DNA of 64,000 nt from Pleomorphovibrio marinus. Its GTDB lineage: Bacteria; Bacteroidota; Bacteroidia; Cytophagales; Cyclobacteriaceae. Position numbers and translations under genes: made by a program. The stretch's first letter is position 1. Every line of letters starts with the position of its first letter. Shown piece by piece: positions 18,008 to 26,376 of this stretch. The stretch spans positions 620,001-684,000 of the forward strand of contig NZ_QCXY01000002.1 of assembly GCF_003347495.1 (NCBI RefSeq), given 5' to 3'. The notes under the pieces are model-generated. The model was not told where the DNA came from, did no database searches, and was given only the letters and a program-made list of their open reading frames with translations.

Positions 18008-18619
18008 GTGAATTTTCTTGCACATGCGTATTTGTCCTTTGACCACCCAAAGATACTGGTAGGTAATTTTATTGGTGACTTTGTAAGAGGTGATCTTAAG
18101 GCACAGTTTGATAAAGATATTGTCATCGGGATAATGCTACACAGGGAGATAGATAGCTATACCGATCAACATGAGGTAGTGAAAGAGGCCCAGGAAATCC
18201 TTAAGCCCTACTTTTCAAGGTACAGCGTGGTGATCACAGATGTGTTTTTTGATTATTTTTTGTCCAGAGATTGGGACCAATATCATTCTAAACCCATTTT
18301 CAAATTCGCCCAGGAAGTTTATGGTCTTTTGGATGCGCATAGGGAAATCCTCCCGAGTAGCTTTCTCCACATGTATCAGTTTATGAAACAGGAAAATTGG
18401 CTTGTGGCCTATGGCACCATGGATGGTATGAAAAAGAGCTTTACCGGGATTTCAAAAAAGACCAGTTTTCGCTCAAAATTGGAGGAAGCACCCCGTTTCC
18501 TCGATGCGCATAGAGAAACATTTTTCTCCTATTTTCAAGCTTTCTTCCCCGAATTGATTAATTTTTCCAGGGCTAAACTTCAAGAAATACAGCAAAATTA
18601 TGATACGTTGCAGACCTAA
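18008..18619 (+). CDS. Acyl carrier protein phosphodiesterase (AcpH/DUF479 family)
   Basis: 203 residues. The family opening M/V-NFLAHAYLS is immediate, followed by GNFIGDFVRGD (about 18-28), LHREIDSYTD (about 44-53) and VVITDVFFDYFL (about 72-83). These His and Asp residues form the metal site of the HD-like fold. AcpH removes 4'-phosphopantetheine from holo-ACP in the cytoplasm. The GTG at 18008 places Val at the usual Met position of MNFLAH; the frame extends to a TTG at 17960, which is less likely. It is divergent from the helicase gene and overlaps the next gene by 20 bp. Confidence 0.85.
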   Translation: MNFLAHAYLSFDHPKILVGNFIGDFVRGDLKAQFDKDIVIGIMLHREIDSYTDQHEVVKEAQEILKPYFSRYSVVITDVFFDYFLSRDWDQYHSKPIFKFAQEVYGLLDAHREILPSSFLHMYQFMKQENWLVAYGTMDGMKKSFTGISKKTSFRSKLEEAPRFLDAHRETFFSYFQAFFPELINFSRAKLQEIQQNYDTLQT

Positions 18620-19049
18620 AATCAGCACTTACCTTTCCCTAAGTTTCATTGTCGTGGTTTTAATAGCAGGTTTGGCCTACCTGTTTTCTGATTTTCATAG
18701 GGGAGCTTCTTATGGGCTGGTTTTTTACTTGTTTGCCTGTACTATTATCACTGTGGTGCTCTTGCTACTTTTGGTGAAAATGATGGCGGGATTTAAGTTC
18801 GTACTTGCGGGCAAATCCCAAATCATCGTAAGCCTGCCCTTGAGGCGTATGAAGAGAGTCTATGCGCTCAACCAAGTACTGGGATGGCAAGAAGAAAAGG
18901 TGCTTGCAAACAAAAGGGAGTTTAAACAATTGAGCCTGATTTTTGACGATAAATTCAGCATTGCCATCAGTAATCATGAACACTTGGAATACGATGATTT
19001 GTTGACATACTTAAGAAAAAAACTCCCAAAGAAAAAAATAAAAGCCTGA
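18600..19049 (+). CDS. Small membrane protein of unknown function
   Basis: 149 residues. Two hydrophobic helices (about 10-29 and 40-61) are followed by a basic cytoplasmic-type domain with a strand-rich middle (KSQIIVSLPLRRMKRVY) and a very basic C-terminus (KKLPKKKIKA). I recognise no family. The start overlaps the AcpH gene by 20 bp, so translation may be coupled. A lower-confidence alternative is a start further in. Confidence 0.6.
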   Translation: MIRCRPKISTYLSLSFIVVVLIAGLAYLFSDFHRGASYGLVFYLFACTIITVVLLLLLVKMMAGFKFVLAGKSQIIVSLPLRRMKRVYALNQVLGWQEEKVLANKREFKQLSLIFDDKFSIAISNHEHLEYDDLLTYLRKKLPKKKIKA

Positions 19050-19057
19050 GGTGAAAA

Positions 19058-19108
19058 AAGTGCATCAGCAAGAGGCTCTCATAGAAGACAACCCCCACTG
19101 ATGCACTT
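19058..19108. terminator. Bidirectional hairpin between convergent genes
   Basis: AAGTGCATCAG (19058-19068) and its exact complement CTGATGCACTT (19098-19108) flank a 29-base loop between the convergent ends of the small membrane protein gene and the M42 peptidase gene. There is no long T run, so it may work as a processing or Rho-assisted end. Confidence 0.5.
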
Positions 19109-19118
19109 AACTATTCAA

Positions 19119-20171
19119 TTAATGTTTCCAATCGTAGGCGTCCAGGGTTTCCAAACAGGCCTTTAACAAGTGGATGCTAGCATGTATGTCTTCTTTGCTT
19201 GCCATCTCTATTACCTGATGCAGGTGCCGGGTAGGGATGGAAATAGCCCCTGCAATGGAACCCTGCTTTCCCATGCGTTGCACCCCAGCGGTGTCTGTAC
19301 CTCCTGCTGTAAGTATCTCCGGTTGCCACTTGATCTTGAATTTCTCCGCGGTACTTTTCATAAAAGCGACCATCCTATAGTCGCAAATGGTGGAGGCATC
19401 CATGATTTTGATGGCCGTACCCTTTCCTAATTCGGTGATTTTCTCATGGGCAGAGGCACCAGGGACATCATAAGCGATAGTAGTATCCAGCGCAATGCCA
19501 AAATCTGGGTTTATCAAATGTGCGGATACGTTAGCTCCTCTCAGTCCTACCTCTTCCTGTACCGTAAAGGTGGCATACACATCATATGCGGGGTCCTCCA
19601 ATTGTTTTAGCGTTTCGATAAGGATAAAAACCGCCACACGGTTGTCAATGGACTTGCAGTTGACACAATTACCCATTTCAATAAGTTCCCTTTCCCTTGT
19701 GATAGGATCCCCAATGGTGACGTATTTTTCCACCTCTTCCTTGGGCATGCCCAAGTCTATGAAGTAGTCCGTGAGTTTAGGTAGTTTGTTTTTTTCCTCC
19801 GTGCTCATCACGTGAATGGGTTTGCTTCCCATTACCCCTATCAAGTCTTTTTTACCGTGCACGATTACTCTTTGGGAGGTAAGTGTTTTTGGGTCAAAAC
19901 CTCCCAGGGAGTGGAATTTCAAAAAGCCGTTATCATCGATGTGGGTGACGATAAAGCCAATTTCATCCATATGGGCGGCTACCATTACCCGCTTGTTTTC
20001 GGGATTTCTGTTCCCTCTTTTGATGGCAATGACATTTCCCAAATTATCCACCTGTACGGCATCGACCAGGGGGCTTACCTGTTCCAGGACAAAATCCCTT
20101 ATTTTTTTTTCAAATCCCGGGGCACCGGGTAGTTCGCAGATGGATTTAAGTAGTGCTACGTTGATAGACAT
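19119..20171 (-). CDS. M42 family metallo-aminopeptidase (FrvX/glutamyl aminopeptidase-like)
   Basis: 350 residues, typical of M42. The co-catalytic metal site is visible as AAHMDEIGF (His-Asp, about 65-73), SIDNRV (Asp, about 172-177), QEEVGLRGA with the Glu-Glu pair (about 205-213), ALDTT (about 226-230) and PTRHLHQ near the C-terminus (about 315). These cytoplasmic enzymes form tetrahedral dodecamers and trim peptides from the N-terminus. The gene stands alone, with the terminator of the upstream minus-strand gene only 39 bp before its start. Confidence 0.92.
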   Translation of the reverse strand: MSINVALLKSICELPGAPGFEKKIRDFVLEQVSPLVDAVQVDNLGNVIAIKRGNRNPENKRVMVAAHMDEIGFIVTHIDDNGFLKFHSLGGFDPKTLTSQRVIVHGKKDLIGVMGSKPIHVMSTEEKNKLPKLTDYFIDLGMPKEEVEKYVTIGDPITRERELIEMGNCVNCKSIDNRVAVFILIETLKQLEDPAYDVYATFTVQEEVGLRGANVSAHLINPDFGIALDTTIAYDVPGASAHEKITELGKGTAIKIMDASTICDYRMVAFMKSTAEKFKIKWQPEILTAGGTDTAGVQRMGKQGSIAGAISIPTRHLHQVIEMASKEDIHASIHLLKACLETLDAYDWKH

Positions 20172-20209
20172 TGTGATGTTTTTTATGAATTAATTGTCCT
20201 AAAAATAAA

Positions 20210-20238
20210 AAAAAGGCGGTAGAAAATACCGCCTTTTT
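20210..20238 (-). terminator. Rho-independent terminator of the amidophosphoribosyltransferase gene
   Basis: A perfect 12-bp stem, AAAAAGGCGGTA/TACCGCCTTTTT, with a 5-base loop, 24 bp after the minus-strand stop. A-rich flanks give T runs on the minus-strand transcript. Confidence 0.9.
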
Positions 20239-20261
20239 GGATTTATGGTTTCTCTATTACT

Positions 20262-22145
20262 TTAGTAGGCCCTTACTATTTTCCCTTCCATATAATTGAC
20301 AAATGCCCGGTTTACCACCCGCATGCCCCCACGAGTGGGGAAATCACCGGTGAAATACCAATCCCCCAAATGATCGGGGCATGCCTGGTTTAGGTTAAAA
20401 ACCGTCTGGTAAATCACATTTACATGGGCCTGAATATCTTCGGAGGTGATAATTTGGGCAATTTTGTCGGATATCTCCTGATCAGTGAAGTTCGAATAAA
20501 TTTCTTTTACGTAATTTTCATTCGCATTGGGGGTAGAGATGCATTTGTCATAGATTTGATCCATGACGAAATCCATTCCCCTTTCTTTTATCAATGCAAC
20601 TGCAGCTCGAAAGGCAATGAAGTCCTTCATCCTGGACATGTCAATACCATAACAGTCAGGGAACCTGATTTGTGGGGCCGAGGAGACAATGATGATACGC
20701 TTCGGCTTCAGTTTGTCCAACGTGGTAAGAATGCTTTTCTCCAAAGTGGTGCCCCTCACTATGCTGTCATCTATTACAACAATGGTGTCCACCCCAGGGC
20801 GAATTACCTCGTAGGTAGTATCATACACGTTGGAAACTAAGACATCCCTGTCCGAATCATTGGTGATAAAGGTTCTTACCTTTACATCTTTGCTGACGAG
20901 TTTTTCTACACGAGGACGGAAGTTCAATAATTCCTCTACATCTCCAAGGTGGGGTTTGCCTTCCAGCATTACCTCCCTTCGCCTTGCACTGAGGTAATCT
21001 TCCAGACCCTCTATCATACCATAAAATGCGGTCTCCGCGGTATTGGGGATATAGGAAAAAACTGAGTTTTTGAGGTCAAAATCAATGGCCTTGAGGATCT
21101 GGGGTACCAGAGCTCTTCCCAAGTTCTTTCTTTCCCTATAAATATCAGGATCAGTGCCTCTAGAAAAATAAATGCGCTCGAAGCTGCATGATTTTTTATC
21201 CCTTGGAGGAATAATTTCATATTCCCCAAAACTACCGTCCTTATTTACGATAAGGGCATTTCCTGGTTTGATTTCCCTGATTTCTTTATATTCTATATCA
21301 AATGCAGTTTTGATTGGGGGCTTTTCGGAAGCAATTACCACGATTTCGTCATCTGCATAATAATAGGCAGGCCTAATGCCTATGGGGTCCCGCACCACAA
21401 AACTGGCTCCGTTTCCAATGAGGCCAGCCATCGCATACCCTCCGTCAAAATCCCTACAACTTCTCCTGAGAATACGGGCTACGTCCAATTCTTGCTCTAT
21501 GACCTCGGTAATTTCCCGGTTGGAATAAGTGTCCTTGTATTTGTCAAAAATCCGTTGGTTTTCCTCATCTAAAAAATGCCCTATTTTCTCCATGACTGTC
21601 ACGGTATCCGTCTTTTCTTTAGGGTGCTGTCCAAGGTGAACCAGGATGTCAAAAAGCTCCTCCACATTCGTCATGTTGAAGTTTCCCGCCATGACCAAAT
21701 TCCTGCTTCTCCAGTTGTTCTGTTTAAGGAAAGGATGACAGGTTTCTATGCTGTTTTCCCCGTGGGTTCCGTACCTAAGATGCCCAAGCCATACCTCTCC
21801 GCTGAAAGCTACATTTTCCTTTAGCCAGTCGGCATCCATAAGGCTTTGCTCAGAGCCATGTTTTCTGGCCTTCTTGTATTTCTTTGCTATTTTTTGGAAT
21901 ATTTTGGTTACCGCCTCCGACTCTACGGAACGGTACCGGCTGATATAGCGGGTTCCAGGATTGGTGTTTATCTTAATATTGGCGACCCCAGCACCGTCTT
22001 GGCCCCGGTTGATCTGTTTTTGCATCAAGACATAGAGTCGATTGACAGCATAGGTGGGAGAATTGTATTTGTCGATGTAATACTGTAATGGTTTTCTTAG
22101 CCTTATCATGGCTATCCCACACTCATGTTTGATTTGATCACTCAT
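20262..22145 (-). CDS. Amidophosphoribosyltransferase (PurF family, long form)
   Basis: 627 residues, longer than the usual 470-510 of PurF but standard for a second, long form in Bacteroidota. The glutaminase half begins HECGIA with Cys9 as nucleophile, so an 8-residue propeptide may be removed. NRGQDGAG and GHLRYGTHG follow. The phosphoribosyltransferase half carries the PRPP loop VVIDDSIVRGTT and RIYFSRGTDPDIY. The extra length is in the N-terminal domain (about 15-110) and the C-terminal tail. It would catalyse PRPP + glutamine to phosphoribosylamine, the first step of purine synthesis. No pur operon surrounds it, so whether it is the main PurF cannot be settled here. Confidence 0.85.
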   Translation of the reverse strand: MSDQIKHECGIAMIRLRKPLQYYIDKYNSPTYAVNRLYVLMQKQINRGQDGAGVANIKINTNPGTRYISRYRSVESEAVTKIFQKIAKKYKKARKHGSEQSLMDADWLKENVAFSGEVWLGHLRYGTHGENSIETCHPFLKQNNWRSRNLVMAGNFNMTNVEELFDILVHLGQHPKEKTDTVTVMEKIGHFLDEENQRIFDKYKDTYSNREITEVIEQELDVARILRRSCRDFDGGYAMAGLIGNGASFVVRDPIGIRPAYYYADDEIVVIASEKPPIKTAFDIEYKEIREIKPGNALIVNKDGSFGEYEIIPPRDKKSCSFERIYFSRGTDPDIYRERKNLGRALVPQILKAIDFDLKNSVFSYIPNTAETAFYGMIEGLEDYLSARRREVMLEGKPHLGDVEELLNFRPRVEKLVSKDVKVRTFITNDSDRDVLVSNVYDTTYEVIRPGVDTIVVIDDSIVRGTTLEKSILTTLDKLKPKRIIIVSSAPQIRFPDCYGIDMSRMKDFIAFRAAVALIKERGMDFVMDQIYDKCISTPNANENYVKEIYSNFTDQEISDKIAQIITSEDIQAHVNVIYQTVFNLNQACPDHLGDWYFTGDFPTRGGMRVVNRAFVNYMEGKIVRAY

Positions 22146-22311
22146 AGGACTAGGAAGGAGTAATATCCTTTACAAAGGTAAACCTTTTTTAGCGTTTGTT
22201 TCTAATAATGCTTAAATGAACTAACACAAAAACTAATATGAAAATCCCCTAGATTTTATAAAAAATTAAATAAGTGCACGGATTTACCAAAAATTAACAA
22301 AATCTGGCTGG

Positions 22312-23124
22312 CTATTCCCACAAAGGATATTTTTCCAGGGTGATTGCTTCCCCAAAAAATAACTTAGTGGTATGCTGAAAAGAGGGAGTGAAATCGGAGA
22401 CCATAAACTGATCATCTCTTTTAACCCCTTTGTCAGATAGGTTATGGTATTCCAGCAGTGCTTTGACAGACTTTGCGACGATTTCAGAACTGTCGATGAT
22501 CTTCACCTCACCTTGATAATAGGCAGAAATCTGATTTTTAATAAGAGGATAGTGCGTGCAGCCCAATACCAAGGCACTTATTCCTTCAAAAATGGACTGT
22601 GAAAGATAGGAGTCAATGATGGCATGACTCACCTCATTCTTGTGGAAGCCCTCTTCAATCATCGGCACCAAAAGAGGGGTGGCAAGAGATTCTAAGGTGA
22701 TACCAACATCTAGTGCATTGACTTTTTGCAGGTACACCCCTGAGTGTATGGTTTGCTTTGTACCTATAAGCCCTACTTTTTGATCCGGGTGAAACTCACG
22801 CAAGTAATCGACCACTGGGTCTATGACATTGCACACCAAGGCCTTTGAGGCGACATATTCCTTTACCAGGTCAAAAGCTGCTGCAGAAGCAGAGTTACAT
22901 GCAATAAGGATGAGCTTGCATCCGGATTTCAAAAGTACATCTGCAATCTTAACGGAATAGGCCTGTATGGCCGCGGTACTTTTGTCCCCATAGGGTAAAT
23001 GAGCCGTATCCCCAAAATAAATAATTTGCTCTTTTGGGAGAAGCTGCCTTACAGCCTTGGCTACGGTCAGCCCCCCTATGCCACTGTCAAATATCCCAAT
23101 GGGTGCGCTAGCCTTGGATGCCAT
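22312..23124 (-). CDS. murI: Glutamate racemase
   Basis: 270 residues. The family signatures are complete: GIFDSGIGGLTV with the active-site Asp, YFGDTAHLPYG, IACNSASAA with the first catalytic Cys, and LGCTHYPLI with the second Cys and His. It makes D-glutamate for peptidoglycan in the cytoplasm. It stands as a single gene between intergenic stretches of 166 and 287 bp. A terminator-like hairpin sits about 30 bp upstream of its start on the same strand. Confidence 0.96.
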   Translation of the reverse strand: MASKASAPIGIFDSGIGGLTVAKAVRQLLPKEQIIYFGDTAHLPYGDKSTAAIQAYSVKIADVLLKSGCKLILIACNSASAAAFDLVKEYVASKALVCNVIDPVVDYLREFHPDQKVGLIGTKQTIHSGVYLQKVNALDVGITLESLATPLLVPMIEEGFHKNEVSHAIIDSYLSQSIFEGISALVLGCTHYPLIKNQISAYYQGEVKIIDSSEIVAKSVKALLEYHNLSDKGVKRDDQFMVSDFTPSFQHTTKLFFGEAITLEKYPLWE

Positions 23125-23153
23125 CTCGTTAATCTTTTTAAAAAAACCAAAAA

Positions 23154-23227
23154 GCCCCCAAGTTCACGCACTTGAGGGCGAATGCAAGCGAAGAGTTTAA
23201 AGTTTATTTAATAGATACAAATAAACT
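23154..23227 (-). ncRNA. Candidate small RNA or leader attenuator upstream of murI
   Basis: Reading the minus strand, two hairpins come in sequence. The first is AGTTTATTT/AAATAAACT (23227-23201). The second is a 10-bp stem with one mismatch, GCCCTCAAGT/ACTTGGGGGC (23179-23154), directly followed by TTTTTGGTTTTTTT. The second has the form of a Rho-independent terminator, yet no minus-strand gene lies upstream for it to end. It could close a small RNA starting somewhere in 23230-23400, or attenuate murI. No known RNA family is recognised. Confidence 0.4.
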
Positions 23228-23411
23228 AATACTTTTTCGAAAAAAAAAATTGTTACATTGTGGAATTCAATGCGGATTGGAAAGAAAGGGAGCCTAGCTT
23301 GGAAATTTAAAAATTGGCTCAATTTATGATCATGGATTAATTTGATAGCATTTGGTAGCGTAGAATGGATTTGATTGGAATCCCTTTCTATTTGGATCAC
23401 CCATTATCTTT

Positions 23412-24785
23412 ATGAATAAAGTTTTGTTGATAGAAGACGACCTCACCTATTCCAAGATTATTAGAAATTTTTTGGAAAAAAATGGGTATAAGGTGGAAGT
23501 CTGCACAGGAGTGGAAGCGGGAATAGGTTTATATGCCAGAATAGTCCCTGATTTGGTAATTACAGATTACAGGTTGCCGGATGGTACGGGTATGCAGGTC
23601 TTGGAGCACATTATTTCCTCTGAGCATCCATCACCTGTGATTTTAATCACCAACTATTCCGACATTCGAACGGCGGTGAAATCTATGAAAATGGGGGCTT
23701 CGGAATATATCACTAAACCTGTAAATCCAGATGAATTGCTGCTGGCGGTACAGGAGGGGTTGAAAAAAAACACTAAAAACCAGGTCAAGAGAGCCAACAA
23801 ATCCCCCAATCCCCCTAAAGAGACTGGCCAACCTACTTACTTGGTGGGTAAAAGCAGTGGGGCCGAAAAACTGGAGAGGTATATTGATTTGGTTGCCCCT
23901 ACGGATATGAGTGTGATTGTTTTGGGGGAAAGTGGCACTGGTAAGGAATACATTTCCAAGAGGATTCATCAAAAATCCAAGCGGAAAGATGGGCCTTTTA
24001 TTGCCGTTGACTGTGGTGCTCTTTCCAAAGAACTTGCTGGAAGTGAGCTCTTCGGGCACGTAAAGGGGGCTTTTACTGGTGCCATTGACCACAAAACAGG
24101 GCATTTTCAGAGTGCCAACGGCGGCACTATTTTCTTGGATGAAATTGGGAACTTAAGTTATGAGGTTCAGATTAAACTTTTGAGAGCCATCCAAGAACGC
24201 AAGATCCGGAAAATGGGAGGTAATAAAGACATTTCTGTGGATGTTCGCATTGTTTCTGCCACCAACGACGATTTGATGCTATGTGCCAATAAGGGAGATT
24301 TCAGGGAGGATTTATTTCACCGGTTAAATGAATTCACCATACACGTGAGTCCCTTGAGGGAAAGAAAGGATGACCTCTTTTATTTTGCGGATTTGTTTTT
24401 AAAACAAAGCAACGAACAATTGGGGAAGAAAGTCACCGGATTATCCGAGGATGTACAGCAAATATTCAGGGTATATTCTTGGCCCGGAAATTTAAGAGAA
24501 CTGAAGAATGTCATCAAGAGGGCTGTTTTGATTACGGGCGAGGGCGAAATCTTTAGGGAGGTAATACCGATGGAAATTATTCAAAAACCCAAAATAGACC
24601 ATGTAGAGGCATCAGAGGAAGTTTCTTCAGCCATAGACCTGAAAACAAGTTTTGAAGAACAAGAAAAGCAACTTATCATCAAAACCTTACATGAGGTTCG
24701 CTACAACAAGTCAAAAGCAGCCAAAATGTTGAATATGGACAGGAAAACCCTGTATAATAAACTGGATAAATATAACTTAGAATGA
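23412..24785 (+). CDS. Sigma-54-dependent response regulator (NtrC family)
   Basis: 457 residues. A receiver domain (1-120) has phosphorylatable Asp52 in VITDYRLPDG. A sigma-54 AAA+ domain (about 145-375) follows, with Walker A GESGTGKE (about 172), the sigma-54 contact loop GAFTGA (219-224) and Walker B GGTIFLDEIG. A Fis-type helix-turn-helix closes it (about 415-455; NKSKAAKMLNMDRKTLYNKL). It would activate sigma-54 promoters after phosphorylation. No kinase gene is adjacent. The ATP-grasp gene lies 241 bp downstream on the same strand, but no clear -24/-12 promoter was found there. Confidence 0.93.
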   Translation: MNKVLLIEDDLTYSKIIRNFLEKNGYKVEVCTGVEAGIGLYARIVPDLVITDYRLPDGTGMQVLEHIISSEHPSPVILITNYSDIRTAVKSMKMGASEYITKPVNPDELLLAVQEGLKKNTKNQVKRANKSPNPPKETGQPTYLVGKSSGAEKLERYIDLVAPTDMSVIVLGESGTGKEYISKRIHQKSKRKDGPFIAVDCGALSKELAGSELFGHVKGAFTGAIDHKTGHFQSANGGTIFLDEIGNLSYEVQIKLLRAIQERKIRKMGGNKDISVDVRIVSATNDDLMLCANKGDFREDLFHRLNEFTIHVSPLRERKDDLFYFADLFLKQSNEQLGKKVTGLSEDVQQIFRVYSWPGNLRELKNVIKRAVLITGEGEIFREVIPMEIIQKPKIDHVEASEEVSSAIDLKTSFEEQEKQLIIKTLHEVRYNKSKAAKMLNMDRKTLYNKLDKYNLE

Positions 24786-25026
24786 TTGGAACAAAATTAG
24801 GTACCTATAGAAACCCAAGGAGCTGTGGATTCTAGGCTACCTTCAGATTCCCAAAACGTAATCTTTTTTAATTAAAAAGGCTTTTTGTACCTGAACTACA
24901 CAGTTAAGATTTAACTATTCTTTGCCCATGTAGGGATATTCTTATAATTTCAAATCTTTTGGCGAATAAACTGATTCTAGCCTGTTTTTTGCATATTTCC
25001 TATACCAAATCAAAAAAGATATAACT

Positions 25027-26247
25027 ATGGCTAAATGTTTTGCACTGATGGGTTGGAGTTTACCCGTAATTGAAAGTATGCAGAAACTTGGGAAACCATT
25101 CGTAGTGGTTTCTTTTCCTGATTTTCAGTCCTATGCTGAGGAAAACAATATTCCTTTTGTTCCCTATAAATTTAATGAATGGAGCGACACTTCTAACTCT
25201 TTGGACCTTCTTGAAAAGTTGAAGGCATTTGATGCAGATGTAGCAGTGCCCTTGTTTGAAGAAACAGTAGAGTGGGCAGGTGCATTGAATTCCATATTCA
25301 GGGATGACCCAAAGGTACTTAATCGTGCGTTTTTATTCCGGAATAAGGCAATGATGAAAAGAAAAGCACTGATCGGAGGATTGAGGGTTGGGCTTTTCGA
25401 AGAAGTCTATAATAAGGAGGGAGTGAAAAACTTCATGGATAGGCTGAATGAAGCAAACCTTCAAATCGAAGGGGAGGAGGATTCTTGGGTTCATATTAAA
25501 CCTTTTGCCTCAGCAGGTACAGTGGGTCACCGCCTTCTCAAGTCAAAAGCGGATGTAGACAGAAAATGCGAAGAGGGGGATTTTCCCTGTTTGGCGGAAA
25601 GCCACCTTCCCGGAACTGAATTCTCCTGTGAGGCGTTTATCCACGGGGGTAAAATCAGGTTTTTGAACATTACTGAATATGTGAAACTTGGTTATTCCAA
25701 TTTCATACCAGAAGGAAAGCACCTGAACAGCAAAAGGGAGCGAATCATGCAGGAAATGCAAAAGCTCGTGAATATTTTTGGTATTCAGTATGGGATGATT
25801 CACCCTGAGTGGTTCTTAACCGAAAACGATGAATTGAGTTTCGGTGAAGTGGCTTGCAGGATTCCTGGAGGACATATTTTGGAATTGGCCAGTAAGGCAT
25901 ATGGATTTGATGCTTTGGCAGCTTTTGTCTGTTGCCATGATCCCAATTTGCCGGAGGAGGAGCTAAAAGAATTGTTGCCCGCTCCAGATGCCAGGCCAAA
26001 TGAATTTTATGGAAACGTGATGATTTATCCGCGCAAGAACCGGATTTCCCAACTGGTGATTCCGGAGGAACTTAAGGAAGAATCTTATTTCCTAGATCAT
26101 ACTTTGGTACCCCCGCTGACTACCCAAAAACTAGATACCAGAGAAGGGTTCGGGAACCATTTTGGCACGGTGAATTTCAAAGGAGAAGATCCCGATAGAA
26201 TGAGGGAACTACTTCTTCATTATGAAAATGTAGACTTCTATCAGTAG
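25027..26247 (+). CDS. ATP-grasp domain ligase of unknown substrate
   Basis: 406 residues. An N-terminal PurK-like strand-helix half (1-100) is followed by the ATP-grasp fold. HIKPFASAGTVG holds the adenine/phosphate-binding Lys158, LAESHLPGTEFSCEAF is the E-x-x-x-x-G-x-E-x-S element (about 190-205), and FGEVACRIPGG holds metal-binding Glu274. The C-terminal segment to 406 resembles the lid of carboxylate-amine ligases such as L-amino-acid ligases. It would activate a carboxylate as acyl phosphate and join it to an amine; neither is known. A good terminator follows 23 bp after the stop. The next two genes on the same strand encode a large protein and an alanine racemase, suggesting a shared pathway. 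Confidence 0.8.
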   Translation: MAKCFALMGWSLPVIESMQKLGKPFVVVSFPDFQSYAEENNIPFVPYKFNEWSDTSNSLDLLEKLKAFDADVAVPLFEETVEWAGALNSIFRDDPKVLNRAFLFRNKAMMKRKALIGGLRVGLFEEVYNKEGVKNFMDRLNEANLQIEGEEDSWVHIKPFASAGTVGHRLLKSKADVDRKCEEGDFPCLAESHLPGTEFSCEAFIHGGKIRFLNITEYVKLGYSNFIPEGKHLNSKRERIMQEMQKLVNIFGIQYGMIHPEWFLTENDELSFGEVACRIPGGHILELASKAYGFDALAAFVCCHDPNLPEEELKELLPAPDARPNEFYGNVMIYPRKNRISQLVIPEELKEESYFLDHTLVPPLTTQKLDTREGFGNHFGTVNFKGEDPDRMRELLLHYENVDFYQ

Positions 26248-26269
26248 TTTTGTCAGAAAAAAAAGTCAT

Positions 26270-26294
26270 AAAACCTTTCCAATGGAAGGGTTTT
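26270..26294 (+). terminator. Rho-independent terminator after the ATP-grasp gene
   Basis: An 11-bp stem with one G-U pair, AAAACCTTTCC/GGAAGGGTTTT, with a 3-base loop, followed by ATTTTTA. It separates the ATP-grasp transcript, at least in part, from the next gene. Confidence 0.8.
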
Positions 26295-26376
26295 ATTTTT
26301 AAATTTTCCATTTACTGTTAAATGGAATACGTATAAAGTTTACATAGTATATATATTAGAGAAGGAGAAAGGTCGT

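Noticed and set aside
16001-18619. SF1 helicase as part of a defence island
   Set aside because: Its neighbours are MscS and ACP phosphodiesterase, with no nuclease, methylase or other defence gene.
24786-25026. Possible sigma-54 promoter between the NtrC-type regulator and the ATP-grasp gene
   Set aside because: No GG-N10-GC pair with matching flanks was found; the nearest (GG then GA) fails at -12.
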